Below are positions 1 to 16,300 of a DNA stretch of 64,000 bases, in pieces (the stretch's first letter is position 1; every line of letters begins with the position of its first letter). The DNA lies in the NCBI RefSeq assembly GCF_041146795.1, contig NC_135187.1, positions 17,064,556-17,128,555 of the forward strand, given 5' to 3'. Both the position numbers and the translations under genes were made by a program. This stretch comes from Maylandia zebra. Lineage: Eukaryota; Chordata; Actinopteri; Cichliformes; Cichlidae. The notes under the pieces were generated by a model, which was given only the letters and a program-made list of their open reading frames with translations, was not told the DNA's origin and ran no database searches.

Positions 1-187
1 TAACTGTACCGGCAGTAGAGCTAATGCTAATTCATAAAATCTAATAGAAAATGACGACAGCAACGTGGACCCTTCCCCCTTTAATATAAAGTTAAAACAT
101 GTTTAAATGTGTGCGCTTTTTATGTGTCCTATTATAGTTATCATATTTATTATATTCGATATGTAGTGGAGTGTGAGAGGTGTGTAG

Positions 188-2513
<2,326 letters not shown>

Positions 2514-2526
2514 ATCTGTTGTTATA

Positions 2527-2532
2527 AATAAA
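2527..2532 (+). terminator. rpl30: rpl30 poly(A) signal AATAAA
   Basis: An AATAAA hexamer lies 14 bases after the TAG stop, giving a very short 3' UTR, as is usual for ribosomal-protein genes. A cleavage site shortly after about 2550 is inferred. Confidence 0.8.
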
Positions 2533-2559
2533 GTTGGTGTTAACAGAAAGAAGCTGCTG

Positions 2560-5500
2560 TCTTTTCATTTCTGATTGCTGTAACCTTTTCTCTCCTGTGT
2601 AGACAGTTACAGGAAGCTGTTTAAAGAGGTCTTTCTTCATAGGATTGTCACCTCATAAACCACCAGGATCTGACCATTTATCACACAGTCAAAATTATGC
2701 CATTTTATTTTGTTTCCCCGTCACTTACATAAAGCTTTGGGATGACTGTGTGCTGCACTGTGACTGTATTTGAGTAAGGACACTTCAGTCACAGGCATTA
2801 AAAGCTTTAAAAGGTGTTGGCTACATTTGTTACACATAAAGTTGATGTCCTCTGGATCTTCAATGCTAGAACCAAAAACAAAGTGGTGCAGGTCTCTTGT
2901 AAACATAGCTGACTTGATTTTTAAAATAAACCCCTTCTCTAAATGCAGACTTAATAAATTTAGCCTCCTGGTTGTCAGTCACTCTTTAAAAGCCTCAGAT
3001 TAATATTGTCGATGTAATCTTTTATGTAACTCATCTGGAGATTTTAACCGGCATGAACAAGTGTAGGTGATGAGCAGCATCATTTCTCAGCGCTTGTGTA
3101 ACGTCAGTGTGTTGGACAAGTCTTGTATGCTGTGAGTTCACATGTAGCAGGGCTCCCGGCAGTCACTGAAACGCATAACTGGTGTTAACCAATCCATGAG
3201 GCTGTGGAGTTTCTGTGTAGCTTTTTACTTCTACAGAGGTCACGGCGTGGCCACAAAAATCCTCTGCTGTAGCGGATGCCTTGCTGAAGGGCAGTTTGGT
3301 AGCGTGGGTGGATAAAGCTGATTAATCCTTTCATGTTTAACTGCTGATGCACGTCAGACTGAGGCTGACTCGGGCCTTTTTTATTTTTTTGGTGCCCTAA
3401 ATTGTAGCAGTTGCATCAGTTGTATTAAAAAGGAGAAGCCTGCTCTCAGGATTTCATCTGAGAGAGAACCACTCAGGGAAACATGAACAATTCAGAGCAA
3501 TGGCAGATAGACAGGGGGCCTTACATATGACAGAATAAAGAAAAGTTTGCCTGAGGAGCAGAGAAAACAATCTGAGGATGACCATGTGATGTGATCTTAA
3601 GGCTCTGAGCACACTGGGTTTATCTCCCATAGACCTATTTTTAGAAAACGGCACATTAAAAATGAGATTTTAACAAAGTATCCAAATCTTTCTTAAAACA
3701 ATGGAAATGTGCATGGACCAACTTAGTGATTTTAAACTTTAACATCACCATATGTGTTTAGCATTGATCATAATAATTTTAAAAATGCTGGTAACCCCCA
3801 CACATATCTTACATCCCCAGCAGCCAGGGCTTAATAAAAACTGGCTCTGGTTCGAGCCTTGAATGCAGCAGACTAGTAAAGATGCCTTTCAAAGTGAGAC
3901 ATCCATGGGTTTCACTGAGGACTGAGACATCACACCTCTGCTGATCAAGGCTCCCCATTAAAATCAGAATTCAATTCACAGGTCTGGTTTTGACCTCTAG
4001 CACTCTGAATGGTGAGCATCAGCGAGCAAGAGGGCTCTAATGGCACGCGGTTTGTTATCAATCCCTACATCTAATGGAGACAAAACCTTTACAGTTGTGG
4101 AGATCAATCTGTGACCTGTAATCTTAGTGGACTCGTTCACAAAGCAGCATGGCTGGACTGGCGATTTTTCATTTTTAATGGCCAATGGTCTTTTTTTTGT
4201 TGTTTGCTTGTTTTGGGGTTTTGTTTTTTTTGGGGGGGCGGGGGTATAAACAGTGAAAGGTGGTGGATTGGCCAGATGCTGGCAGATGTGTAAAAATAAC
4301 TCCGTTGTTTGGTGGTGGCTATGGTGGAGCTTCCACAGATGCCAGCGGGTAGATGAGGGAAAGGGGAGGCAGGAGGAGGAGAGACCCGAGGCAGCCGCCG
4401 GTCCGAGTGTCAGGTGAACTGAACTTCAGGTGAGAAGTTATAACCTGCAGTCTAAGTTTAGGTGTAGTTTATTTTCATTGTGCCAACTTTTTACAGTTAG
4501 TTACAATAACTCATACTGTGTACTAGCTAGCATGACAGAGTTTCTATTCAGCTGGGTGGGTGCTATGATGTTACTGATAGTGAACTTTATTTTATTCATA
4601 AGGTTAGTTCATTCATTCATTTTATTTTGTTGGTTTTATCTGATATAAAGCACGTCACAGTTTGTCTTTTAAAAGGTGCTTTAAAATACATTTACTTACT
4701 GTGGGAAATATGGGACTGTGATCTTTCACATGTTTAATCAAATTACTGAAATAACTATTTGTTTTTACTGCTGTGTATACCATGAGACCAATTTAAAGCT
4801 ATAATCAAACTGGTGACATCAGTTATAAATGCATACATGAACTTAGAATGGACGTGCATTGGGAAAATGTGTTTGATGTACTATTTAGTGCAAATTTGAA
4901 TGTTTTGAGCATGTGGGCTGAGTGCAGTGCCTGAAAACCTGCTGAAAGATACCAATGATATAATAAATTAATCTCTTAGATGCTGTAACAGTAAGTTTGC
5001 TGCACCTGCCCAATGACCCAGAGAGATACAAGCTGTCCATCATCCATCGAGTGCTTTGGCCCAGTTTTCTTCCACTCATTGTTTCTCTAAGCCATTTTCT
5101 CATTTCCCAATTAAACTGAATGAAATAATTTCTGGTAATATCATTCTAATGAAGCAGGTGCCTTGTGTGAAATGAGGACGATATCAAAGGACATCGGCGT
5201 AACTTTGGGGGCATCAACATGAGTTTTTGTTTTTCTGGGATGTCACTTTTTAACTGAAATAAAGTTCTTTGCGTCACATTGGCAGGCCCTGTATGTTATA
5301 CTGATTACTTTTCAGTGGTAAAAAGCATCACTTACTCTAAATCTGAGTGGACATTTACTGGGATCTTTGTCCATTACACTTCCCTCATTGTCTGGTTGCA
5401 CATACAGAGCTATTTTAGGTCTCTCTTTTGTATCTAATTCAGTAAATCTATCTTTACTTGTTTTATCTGGTTAAAATAATCCTGAAAAACATTTTGGTGA

Positions 5501-7477
5501 AGAATTTCAGGATAGTCATTCTGTACAAATCCTTCTGCCAGATGTTGAAGAAAAATATTTTTTAAAAAAACAACAAAAAACCCCCCACACACAAAAAAAA
5601 ACAACCCTTTCTGGCTATTGTGTCCCTTTTCAAAGAGTCCTTTTGAATCAGATGTCAGTGCTGCAGCCCTGCCCTGGACAAGCAGTTCAGCAAGAAGAGG
5701 GACAGAATGTGACCCAGTTTATTTTCTGTCAGCGTCCCAGTGGCAGAAAGTAGGTGAGCTTGTCTGTCTGGGATCGCACCGTCAGACCCAAGGTAATGCC
5801 GGCCACCATTATGAAGCATTTTAAATCCGCTCTCATCTGCCAGCTTGTTTGTACACAGTTGCTCTGAGGACCTTTTTCCCCCCAGTAGTCTCAAAACAAG
5901 GCTGCTTAAAGGTTTAGAGCTGCTGCTGAAGTATGAGGAGAAAAAATGCTGGCTAAGTTTGAAAAAAGCTCAGACACAGACATAAAAAGACATATTCCAC
6001 ACTTTATTTAGATAACAGTATTTCTTTAAATTAGCTGGCTATGTTCAGTTTCAGCTCCATGTTTTTATTTTTGGAATCCAATAATAGAAACACGAGGCTA
6101 GAAATCAGCTGGGATATATGATTCAGTTTATTACTTGCTGCAGTGATTCCCAAAAAAAATGCCTTAGGAAAAGCACCGGTTTGATAATTTTCTGTATCAG
6201 CATGTTAAATGGACTCCCACCTCACAAAAAAAAAAAAAAAAAGAAGCCCGTTACACTGGGCTCCCATTCATCACAGTATATAAAACTAGTTTGAGCTCCT
6301 TCCATTCGGCTCCTCCCATTAAAGCCAACTTTATTCTGATTGGCTGCTCTCTGTAAACAGATGGCCACTGACATCAATCAGAGCCAAGAGGAGAGAGAAA
6401 CAGTTTAAAACCCAATGCAGAGATTATTTTCAAACAGGGTGAGCTCATTATGCACAACTGTGAAAAACGCTTCTACAAATGTATGTCTGACAGAAAATAT
6501 GAAAGTAAGGAGAATCTTAAGATGTTTAATTTAATTTCAATCCCTGTCTCTCACCAACGTGGCTGAATGTACCGGTAGGTATGATGATACTCATTGTATC
6601 AGGTCACATGATAAACTGCACAGGTATTGGTCTGATGTATTATCAGAATGAAGATATTAGGTTTGAAACTAGAGATGGACTAATGTTTCTCATTCTAGGG
6701 TTTCCTGCTAGATGAGTAACAATAACGTACTAACAAGTAAGAGCCTGTTTGCCGAAGGGAAGAGCATCTTACTACAAGAGGTTAGTGAGCATAAGCTGGG
6801 TATTGGAGGATGGCATAGGGTACTATTTGACTTAGGCTGGGGACCCTGTTTAAACTATTTAGAGCCTGATATCTCTATTATTATACATTTTTGGTTGTAA
6901 AAGTGCTTTCTGTGGTGCTTTTACTTTAGGTGAAAACCAATCAACACTTCCTGGAAAAAGAAGAAATTAAGTTAAAGCATAACAGCTCCTCTATAAATAA
7001 TTTCCCCCTCGAAAACAGACTCAAATTCAGCACGGACTAGATGTTTTAGCTTTTTTATTATTCAGAATTAAAGACGTGAGCTCATGCAGATCCAACAAGA
7101 AAACAGAGGAGAACAGTCTCATAGTGACTAATAAAAAAGAGCCATCAGCCATCCACTGGTCCAGACACTGTCCAAGCATTAAAGCCTGCAAAACTTAGCA
7201 GAAATTCTCCAGACTCATGAAAATGTTCACCTCTGCAGCTTTGCAGACAGATCACACAACAAAGATGGAAAACACAAAAACAACCACAGATACAGCAGTT
7301 TTCAGTGAGCGCACACTGAGTTTAAAGTGCAATTTCATGTTCAGCTTTGTTGGATTTGCAGAAGCAGAGGCCATAATTCACACAAACAAGGATGAGGACA
7401 GAGGGGCTGACACATGGCTACACTGTGGACTACAGTATTAGTATCAAATAGAACAAAACTACTTCATGGTGCACATA
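2560..7477. other. Spacer downstream of rpl30; no gene recognised
   Basis: Apart from the hAT fragment near 4.3-4.6 kb I find no exon with a recognisable protein or RNA product on either strand. The stretch is AT-rich, with short homopolymers (A-tract at 6226-6242) and small open frames without codon bias. Its right part could hold distal 3' UTR of laptm4b, which reads leftwards; a TTTATT (AATAAA on the minus strand) lies near 7057. Confidence 0.5.
4300..4605 (+). mobile_element. Fragment of a hAT-family element (no termini)
   Basis: This stretch matches the inside of the complete hAT copy at 49204-51018 (its 49355-49665 part). Both carry the words GGAGCTTCCACAGAT, GAGACCCGAGGC, GCCGCCGGTCC and TAGCTAGCATGAC, then a shared AGCTGGGTGG block. 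Small indels separate the two. No terminal inverted repeats or target duplication flank this copy, so it is a truncated relic. Confidence 0.7.
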
Positions 7478-8233
7478 CAGCTGTGGTCAGACGTTTACAC
7501 ACACTCATCTTGAACATGAATGTTAGGTTAAGTTTTGGCTTTTATAATGATATATTTGAGCTGTTGTTTTTCCAGGGAAGAATGATTATACAGCTTAACT
7601 CCGTAAAGCTGTAAGGAGAATTGTAGATTTGCACAAGGCAAGGCAAGGCAAGGCAAGGCAAGTTTATTTGTATAGCACAATTCAACAACAAGGTGATTCA
7701 AAGTGCTTTACAGAGACATTAGAAACAAGAACAAAGTTAAAATTGTCACACAGTTGGGTTGTTCCAACAGGGCAATGACCCTAAACACACATGGATAGAG
7801 CAGGACAACCTTAAGCTTATGGAATGGCCTTCCCACAGCTCTGACCCCAACCCTATTGGAAATCTATGGACTACATTTAAAAGTCGGTTCCATACCAGGA
7901 AACCAACCAATTTAAATTAATTTTCCTGCCAAGAAGAGTGGTCAAATATCCAGCCAGAATTATGCCAGAGGCTTACTGTTGTCTAACAAAAGCGTCTAGT
8001 TGAGGTACCACTTGCTAAGAGACATTTAACCAAATACTAATGCTGCATGTATACATCCGAGGCTATGAGAAAATTCAAGATAAATTGTGCATCTAGTTCT
8101 TGTATTTTTAAAGTAACTAAAGATGTATGTTGTGCAATCATTCCACCCCAGATAAAGAAGAGTTCAAAGAAATCATTAAAAGCCCAAAAGTACCAGGCCA
8201 TTCTAAGTAGATGCAAACTTCTGACCACATCTG
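7478..8233 (+). mobile_element. Tc1/mariner element, internally deleted and degenerate
   Basis: The ends are inverted copies of CAGCTGTGGTCAGACGTTTA (left) and CAGATGTGGTCAGAAGTTTG (right, reversed), each flanked by the TA dinucleotide that Tc1 elements duplicate. Inside, on the plus strand near 7775-7880, one reads DPKHTW and later SSDPNPIGNLW, the second Asp and third catalytic block of a Tc1-type DDE transposase. The rest of the transposase is missing or scrambled. The element is about 756 bp against roughly 1.6 kb for a full Tc1, even though it has gained a separate GGCAA-type repeat. It is a plain non-functional DNA transposon relic. Confidence 0.82.
7635..7735 (+). repeat. Fish interspersed repeat with (GGCAA)n head, inserted in the Tc1 copy
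   Basis: Five GGCAA units run into AGTTTATTTGTATAGCACA and AAAGTGCTTTACAGAG. This composite unit is familiar from many teleost genomes and is probably the tail of a non-LTR element or its SINE; the family assignment is from memory and not certain. It interrupts the Tc1 element at 7478-8233 and is therefore younger. Confidence 0.6.
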
Positions 8234-9763
8234 TATTTCCAAGCCTAACAAGTTGGTGAATGCACTGTTGCATAGACTGAATAATAAAATGTAATCCATG
8301 TAAACTGATTAAATACATTATATACTGTCTACTGACTGTTTTCCTAAACGGTTCTTGACAAAGGACAAGCATTTGCACTGTTTAACTAGCGTCATATAAT
8401 GTATACTGATTTTGTGTTATTATGCTGAACTACTGCTTTAGAGTCCCATCCAATGTTTTCATTTCAAGAAAGTCACCAACGCAGGAAACATCTCATCGCC
8501 GCATGGGAAAACTACATGTTACGACACATACATGACCTAGGAGTTACATGATAATGTCACACGCAGGCAAGCGCACATAAAAATGTAAACACACACATAG
8601 AATCTGCATGTGCAGCAGCATGTCACAGAATATTTATAGGAAATGCCCTCAGCCCAGCTAAGTTAGCTCAACTAAAAAGATCAGCTCACACACCATGATC
8701 CATGTACAAAAAACAAACAAAGACGCAGTCGATGCTGTTGCAGCCAAAACTCGACCACAACACGAGACAGATGGGAACATTTCCACATATTTATCATTAT
8801 CATTACTCACACACGTTTCTGTGTATTGGGTTTTTGAATGTGTGTCAGGTTTGTGCTAAGGTCTTCACTGGATTATCACAAACCTTTTCAATTTTGAACA
8901 TACGAAGGAGGCGGCGAGGAAGGCAAAATGGAATACTGGGATTTAAATCAACGGTGCGAACGGGTTTACGCGGCCAGTTGATGGGTTATGGGTTCACATA
9001 CTGTGGATACAAAAGGAAGACGAGTAATTAGCGGTCGCAAAACCTTTCTTGAAACACTTTCCCAGCAGGACGAGCAACATCAGCACGCCGGAGATATTTT
9101 ATAAGAACAGGAGATCCTTTTAGTATTCGTGTGATTTCTCTCAGTTTTTACTGTGATACAAAAACATCTTACAAAATTTACATTCAACTAAGGAAATTTT
9201 TCAATTTCTGAAAAAAGTGCTTTTGTATAACTAATAATGTAAGTTTCCTTCTCGCTATTTTTGTTGCTTTGTCTCTATTCAGGTAGTTTGTTTCTAGACA
9301 AAACACTGCAAAGGAGGTTCACAGTAATGTGGGTTAACAGTTGGTGGCCAAACCGTTGCACTTTTCACGTGAAGAAAAGTGCACATTAAGTCAGGTGATC
9401 AAGGCGTGCAGGAGTCACTTCCAAGGAACAGCAGCTACCCAGAGGATTGGCTGAATTAGCGTTGGCGGTGGGGTTGTAGTCTGAAAGCTGATGTGATGCT
9501 GTCCTTGGAAGAGGACAAAGGGGACGAGAAGAGGGGGCATATGTCACAACAACCGGGAGGGTGGTGGTGGAGGAGGGGAGTAGAGTTTATGGCAATACTG
9601 GCTCAGGTCGGCCTAATTTACTCTAAAGTTGGCAGGAATCCAAGCTGGACCAGCATCTAAGACATTGTTTTTCCAACACGATGCAGCCAGCATTGGAGTC
9701 CTACTGCTGTAAGGAGATGTGGTCGGAGGATTGGGGTACATAATCCAGCAGTGAGGGTATATC
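8234..9763. other. Probable laptm4b 3' UTR and spacer
   Basis: There is no independent gene. The sequence directly follows the laptm4b stop codon on the minus strand, so at least the right-hand part (up to 9763) must be 3' UTR. No strong AATAAA (TTTATT on the plus strand) could be fixed as the end, so the length of the UTR is open. Confidence 0.45.
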
Positions 9764-12700
9764 TCATGCCTCCATATACTGTGGGGGAGGCTCCTTTGGT
9801 GGGATGGCAACAGCTTCCTCGTATGGTGGCAGCAGAACCTGAAGTAAGAAAACAAAAGTAGCTGAGTTCCAAATAATCACTTAAAAACATGCTGGCACTC
9901 TTTGCTTTCACTTCCACTTGGCAAGTGCTTACACACAAGTTGGCAACATCCATACAAACTGTGAGCGACCACCTAAATGCTAGGTGACCCATGCAAAGAG
10001 TTTTCAGGGCAGTATAGACTTCTCTCTGAACAATAAATACAGAATGAAGCCTCACAAAACCACTCACCAGCCAGTGGGGAATACATATTTTTCCCTAGCA
10101 AGCAGTGGGCACCAGGGGATCACTGACTAGTGTCTAGAGCCTGTGTCAGTTGAGCTTTAGCAGCTGATTTCACTGCGACTGCCAGCAACATCTAGCAACC
10201 AGTTGACAAATACTCATTTTTTCCCTGGCAACTGGTGATTGTTAGGCGGTTGCTAATGGTCTCTAAGGCTGTGTGACCAGAGCCTACATGTTGTACCCAT
10301 TTACTGACAGCAGGGGGCCAAAAATGTGAACAACTGGTCCATGGGATGCTGTGTTTATGCTGTTGTTAATAGACAAAGAGCTTCATTGTAGTCAAATGAA
10401 GCTACAAACAATTAAAGCAGTTTACATTTAAAATGTACTGTAAATATTTCATATTGTACAGTTTGTAGAGGAAAGAGGAAAAACACACAAACACACACAC
10501 AGGGCCCTGCTTTACAGGCCAGGCTGCACTCCTCTCTCTATCAGAGCTCCTTCTCTGTAAATGGTGTTATAAAACCAGTACTGCTGCTAATTCAGTGAAA
10601 GTGTGAGAAAAAAAAGAATACGCTCCGAGGGGATGGAACTGTGAAACAGCCAGGGATGGCCGGCAAACATATCACAGAGAGGGTTTGAAATAAAGCAGAC
10701 AAGCAGACAATTATGTAACATGTCCAGGAGAAGGGGAAGGACAGAGGCATATAAAGAGAAGGGACAGAAAAAAATCCCAGAGAAAGAGAGAGAGAAACGA
10801 CCCTTGTGCATTTTAATGGCATTTATATAAAAGCACTGCAGATAAACAGCTGGGTACTTGATGTTGGTGCTTGTAAAAAGCCATTTAGACACACCTCCAG
10901 CTCCATAACAGTAAAAATAGACGCAATGCTCCATTCAGCTGTGTGTGGACACAGGAAACACAGCGATAAATCCACATCATTATTAAGGCCAACGAAAGCT
11001 ATTTTAACCTCTTTATGTGACACAAATATTTGTTGAACTTAAACCATTTGTTGTCACATAGCTCTCTTATTGAAATTCACAATGCTTATGCGGCAGCCTT
11101 CAGGTTTTTCAGCTTTCAAGTCTTTCTTTTAAAGAAAAATAAATATTCTGAATAAATATCTGAATTTTTTGGATTTTTTTTACATTTATTCAACTATATA
11201 CACAATGATAAATTAATACATTTATATATACACAGAGAGATGTTTTGGTTTACATTAGCCAACTAGAGTGTTTCTTTTTAGATTTGTTTCTTGTATTTAA
11301 TTAGATGTTTAGGTATATTCATACATTCACTGTGATTTTCACAGGATTTTCACTGATTTTATAAATAATAAATGAAGGAATCTCTGTACGTGTCTCTCTG
11401 TGTTGACCTTGACCTACTTCACATTTGCATGTGCGTTTCTGGGGACATAAAGAAGTCTAATATCAAGGCAGTGACTCTACATTTACCTGCTAAATTATTT
11501 TCTTTTTTCTTCGAATATATCTAAGAGTCAGTATAATTCTAGATTAAGTATTTGCTTGTTTTCTTAATCTTCTAATTTAATTACACTGAAATAAACACAC
11601 TTGACAGTGGAGAGAGTGACTGGCACGTATCTGATAGTTGCTAAAAGGCCATATGATACACAATATGACTTCAGCCCCTGCTGGATTAGCTGCCGGGTGT
11701 GCAGTCTGTTTCACAAGGTGAAAAACGTCAGCAGCGTGCAGCAGGGCCATGGCGGCACAAGGACAAAGTGACAGATGAAGTGCTGCGTACTGAGACGACA
11801 GCGGCTGTGAGACAGATTAATGTCTTGTGTATCATCCTGGAGGATTACAAACGGACAAATGGAAACCGTGACTATGGTAAAGCCTTTCAAAAACCTTGTG
11901 AGTGATCGCTGAGGGGGAGCATGTGGAGTGGACTATACCTAACTCTAAAAAGCTAGCCAATCACACCTCAGGACAACCTACAGGGTCTACGATACAGTGT
12001 CCCATCACTGACTATATACAGCATAAACTAACATTAAAGAATTTAAGTACAATTACTAGCCACTGTATAACCTGCAATGCAACTTAAGTACATAATGTGA
12101 CACATGTAGACAATTTATACATTTTAACCAGAAGGCTCTTAATCACTTTCATTTCTCAATATAATAGCGCCTCACTGGTTAAACCTTACTATATAGTAAT
12201 TATGTATTTATATAAAAAGTTGGACTCTACAAGATTTTATGCTCAACACATACCAGCTTCATCTTTGAAAAAGGCAAATTTATCCAACAAAAATGACTAC
12301 TGCCGTATTTAAAGAAACATTTTTAACGTTCACTTTGGTGCTACTGTAAGTTGGCTTCATGTACAGCCAGCAAAAACATTTTAAGAGACAATAAGTTCAC
12401 TTATGAATGGATCACTTTGCTTTCTGCATTCTTTTTAATAGATAATTTAACTGAAATAACACAGACACTGAAGAAAACATCTAAATCTGAGGTTAAACAG
12501 TTACACTTTAAAATCTATGACCAGTAACCAATCTATAAACATTATTTTGTCCATATTATTATTTTGTTTATGTATTTAAATCAAAGCGACTTAGAGTTCT
12601 TTGATTTTTTTCATTCTGAATTTATGAAAAACTTCTAAAATGCTCTTCTGTGAAGAGTTTGTATTTTTATTGCAGCTAAATAATCCCTGATTATTGTCGA

Positions 12701-13316
12701 GACTAGAATTTGATATATTTTAGTGAAGTTAATGTGTCATACAACGAGATGAAAGTGACTTTTCTAAGTGTACATTTTTGCTAATATAATGAACAGAGAG
12801 CTTTCAAACCAAAGTGTAAAAATCAATGCTGTGCAAATGCAATAAAATGAAGTTCTGACAGCAGAAGGACTGTTAGTGTGTCCTTGAGGTGAGACGCTGG
12901 TGGGTGGCTAAGCGGACTCACCGTGGTGTCGTTTGTGGTGACATAAACCAGGACCTCCGTGGTGCCCCTGCCGCTCACATATCTGTAGCAGTTCCACACA
13001 CAGCCGATCAGGTAGGCCTGTCACAGGAGGTGAGAGCAAACACACAATGACCTTTAGAAACACTCTTCATCATTACAGATGCTGCTTGCTGTGATCTCAT
13101 CCATTTATCAACATTAGGCATGACGATGGCAGAGATGCATCATATTGCTGTTACAGACTGGTGACACATGGTGATTCAATTCAGCTGTTAAAAATTAAGA
13201 CAGTTTTATGTTTGGACATTTTCCTGGATGTGCCTCTAACATTTGACCAAAAGCTTCTCTGAGCCTTTGCCTGCACTGAGGTTTGTTCAGCTTGGCAAAG
13301 GAAAAGGAGTTCCATT

Positions 13317-13353
<37 letters not shown>

Positions 13354-16300
13354 AGCAGCCTGCTGAGTCCTCTGCCAGCAGTAAGAGCAACTAACAAGAA
13401 AGCCAAGCAGAGCATAACCAATTACTTTAGCATCTTCTGAGCTGACCTCTTCAAAGAAAGCAGCAATCTACATATATTTGAAATGCTGACAGCACAGCTA
13501 GCTCTACTCCTCGAGGATGTTTATTGGGTTTTTGTTTATCATTTTTTCTCTGCTCACTATTCAATATTTTTTGTTTGTTTATGAGGAAAATAATGAGTAG
13601 TTGCACAGTGGCCTGGCAAAATCTGCAGTTAACTATCTTGTCCTTTTACTTTGTATGCCTCTTCTCTCTCTCTCTCTTTAGTCACAGAAACATTCATCCA
13701 TTCACATTTCCTCTGCTGCTTCATCTTCAGCTCCTTTCTCCCTCCAGCTTTTCCTCTTCCTGCCTGTGACATTTATGCCAAATGCAGTCAAGTGGAGGAT
13801 GTTGGCTTTAGCAGGGACTTTAGCAGGTGTTTGCTATGTTCTGACAGCTGAATGTGTCCTTGAGGACTCACATCTGGCGTCTTTCCAGCAGACTCACATA
13901 TGATCTACATAGAAGGCAGCAGCTCATACATACTGCACATTCAACCCATTAATATAAATGAGCTTCAATCCATTTTTCTTGGCAAACGGCACAGATCTAT
14001 AAGCTCTTTTTAAAGCAGACTTTTTCAGGGAATAAGCAGCCAGGCTATCCCACACACTGAAAGCTCAAGATTCTAAGACATGACATTTATAACTCTTTTG
14101 CCTGCGAGTCCACTAGTGTGTCTTCCAGTGGCTGCTTCCTGTCATAAAATTCCAGCTCCGGCTTTGGATATCTGCCGAGAACACTTCTAATCTCAGCTTA
14201 GAAGGGAAACAACTTGATTTGATTGTACAGATGACTGCAACTTCATGCCCCATCTCGTCCAAGAGCCCCAGAGCATCGCTCCGCCTGGAAAATCATCCAA
14301 GCATTAAAGGAGAATTTGTTTGATGGGAGTTGGTTTCCTGCTGTCCCTGACCCGCTGCTCTCTGACTGTGTGATGAGCTCAAGAGGAGCATTTACAATAG
14401 CACATTCATTAAACATGCCATATGGTTGATTCAGCTATGAGATGAGCACAGTGTGAGACTTAATTGCCTTAATTACACTACAATGTGAGGAACAAATGAT
14501 AAAAAAAAAAAAAAAAGGATGTTTCCAGAGTGAACAAATACTCAGTGAGTGTTCTGGAGTATTTGTTTTCTGTGTATTTGTACAGTTTTATACGAGATAC
14601 AAAAGCAAGCTATGCTAGAATATTTATCCTTACCTTGAAGGACAGGATGCAGCCGATGAAGAGGAGGACTGCAAAGACTAGGCACATGTTGTTGGTGGAC
14701 ATGATATCCTCTTTGTATGGAAATGTCCCCGGCTAGAAGGGAAAGTGAGACAGGAGAAGATGAAATAAGTCAAATGTAAAAAGCAAAGAGAAATGTTGGA
14801 CCTAAAACACACAACTGGCCCTTCAAAACATAAATAAAGAAATATAAAATAAAATAAAAAATCTCAGTTACTCAGTATATTAGCACCTAAGCTAATAACT
14901 AAGCATCTTAAATTCCCATTAAGATGAAGACAGCTGTTGAGGTGGATATTTTAGTTGGAATGAAACAGTCCTCACCAGCTGCTGGAGATAGTCCTGCACC
15001 GTGTTGGGGTAAACCACCACACTAATGGCTACCAGTGTATTAAGGGCAAAGTCAAATATTTGGTAGCAGAAGAATGGAATGATCCAAGCAGCGTGTTGCT
15101 ATAGAGGAGAGATTCAGATCAGATAAAAACACTCGGTTAGTTTTCCCAAGTTCAGATTTGTGCTTGAATGTCATTTGCTTTTGTTCGCTCACCTTGTAAG
15201 CACCGTATGTCGCCATGCCACATATAAGAATCATGAGTAGGGATATTGCAGTGGCTATGCAGATATCTGAGGAAAGATAAACATACAAAGCAATGGCATG
15301 AGAACATGTCACCTTTAATGCTTTCTCTGAAAGACATTGACATTGTACTCATTGGTGATCAGATCAGTGACTGATCTACTTTACAATTAAGCTCTGATGG
15401 TATAATGGTTAGAAAATATATGAAAATTTTCTGTTTGAACTATACACACTGTGTTGAAAGGGGCAGATTAGCTTTGTTTGATTTTTGTAGGACTAGATTA
15501 GACCAGCTAATCAGAGTTCGTTTTTATCTGTAGGAGTTTTTGATGACTTGTTTTGCTCCCACAATAAATCCTGCAATTAATAGGCAACGTTAATTACCCT
15601 GTGGCCTCATTAAAGTAAACTATCCACACTGCAATCCTTTAAAATTGACCATAGAAAACAGTGACAGGTAAAAAAGTCATATTTATACATTTATAAATTA
15701 TAAATGAATATCTGGCATCACACCAAAATTTAGCTGGGAGACTTAAAAATTTTTTTTAAAAACATCGCTGCATTTAATATTAATTTGGGTTGCTAGGAAT
15801 AAATTCAATTGTGAGTAATATTACAGGTTAAAAAGAAATATTTATGTGTTAACACTCTTATAGACTCCTACACCTTTTCCAGGTTGTTTCCGTGAAATCT
15901 ATTTGGGGTGAAGGCTTTTCTGCTGAGGTGTGCTGGAATTTTTTAGATTAACATATATTCATGTCATGAAATGTTGTCACGGTAAATGTTTTACAAAAGA
16001 AAATATTTCTGATATCCAATAATACAGATCAATGTTAATTATCAGTCTTCCGGTGCACTATCAACGTAGCCAGACTCCTGTTCACTTTTCCTGCTACCTG
16101 AAGCCAACTCAACAAACAAGAGAACAAGTACACCTTTCAATACCAAGCATGACTCCAAACACCACAGATCACATGCTAGTATCTACATCACACAACACGA
16201 TCAACATGTGGGTATCATTATGCAAGAGTTGTCCTTCTCACGTTCACATTACAGCTGTGAGAATCCCGATGCAACACTAGTCGCTATCAGTGTAGCTCTC

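Noticed and set aside
5560-5900. Overlapping open frames on both strands near 5.6-5.9 kb
   Set aside because: No family words, no splice sites in phase and no similarity to neighbours; chance frames.
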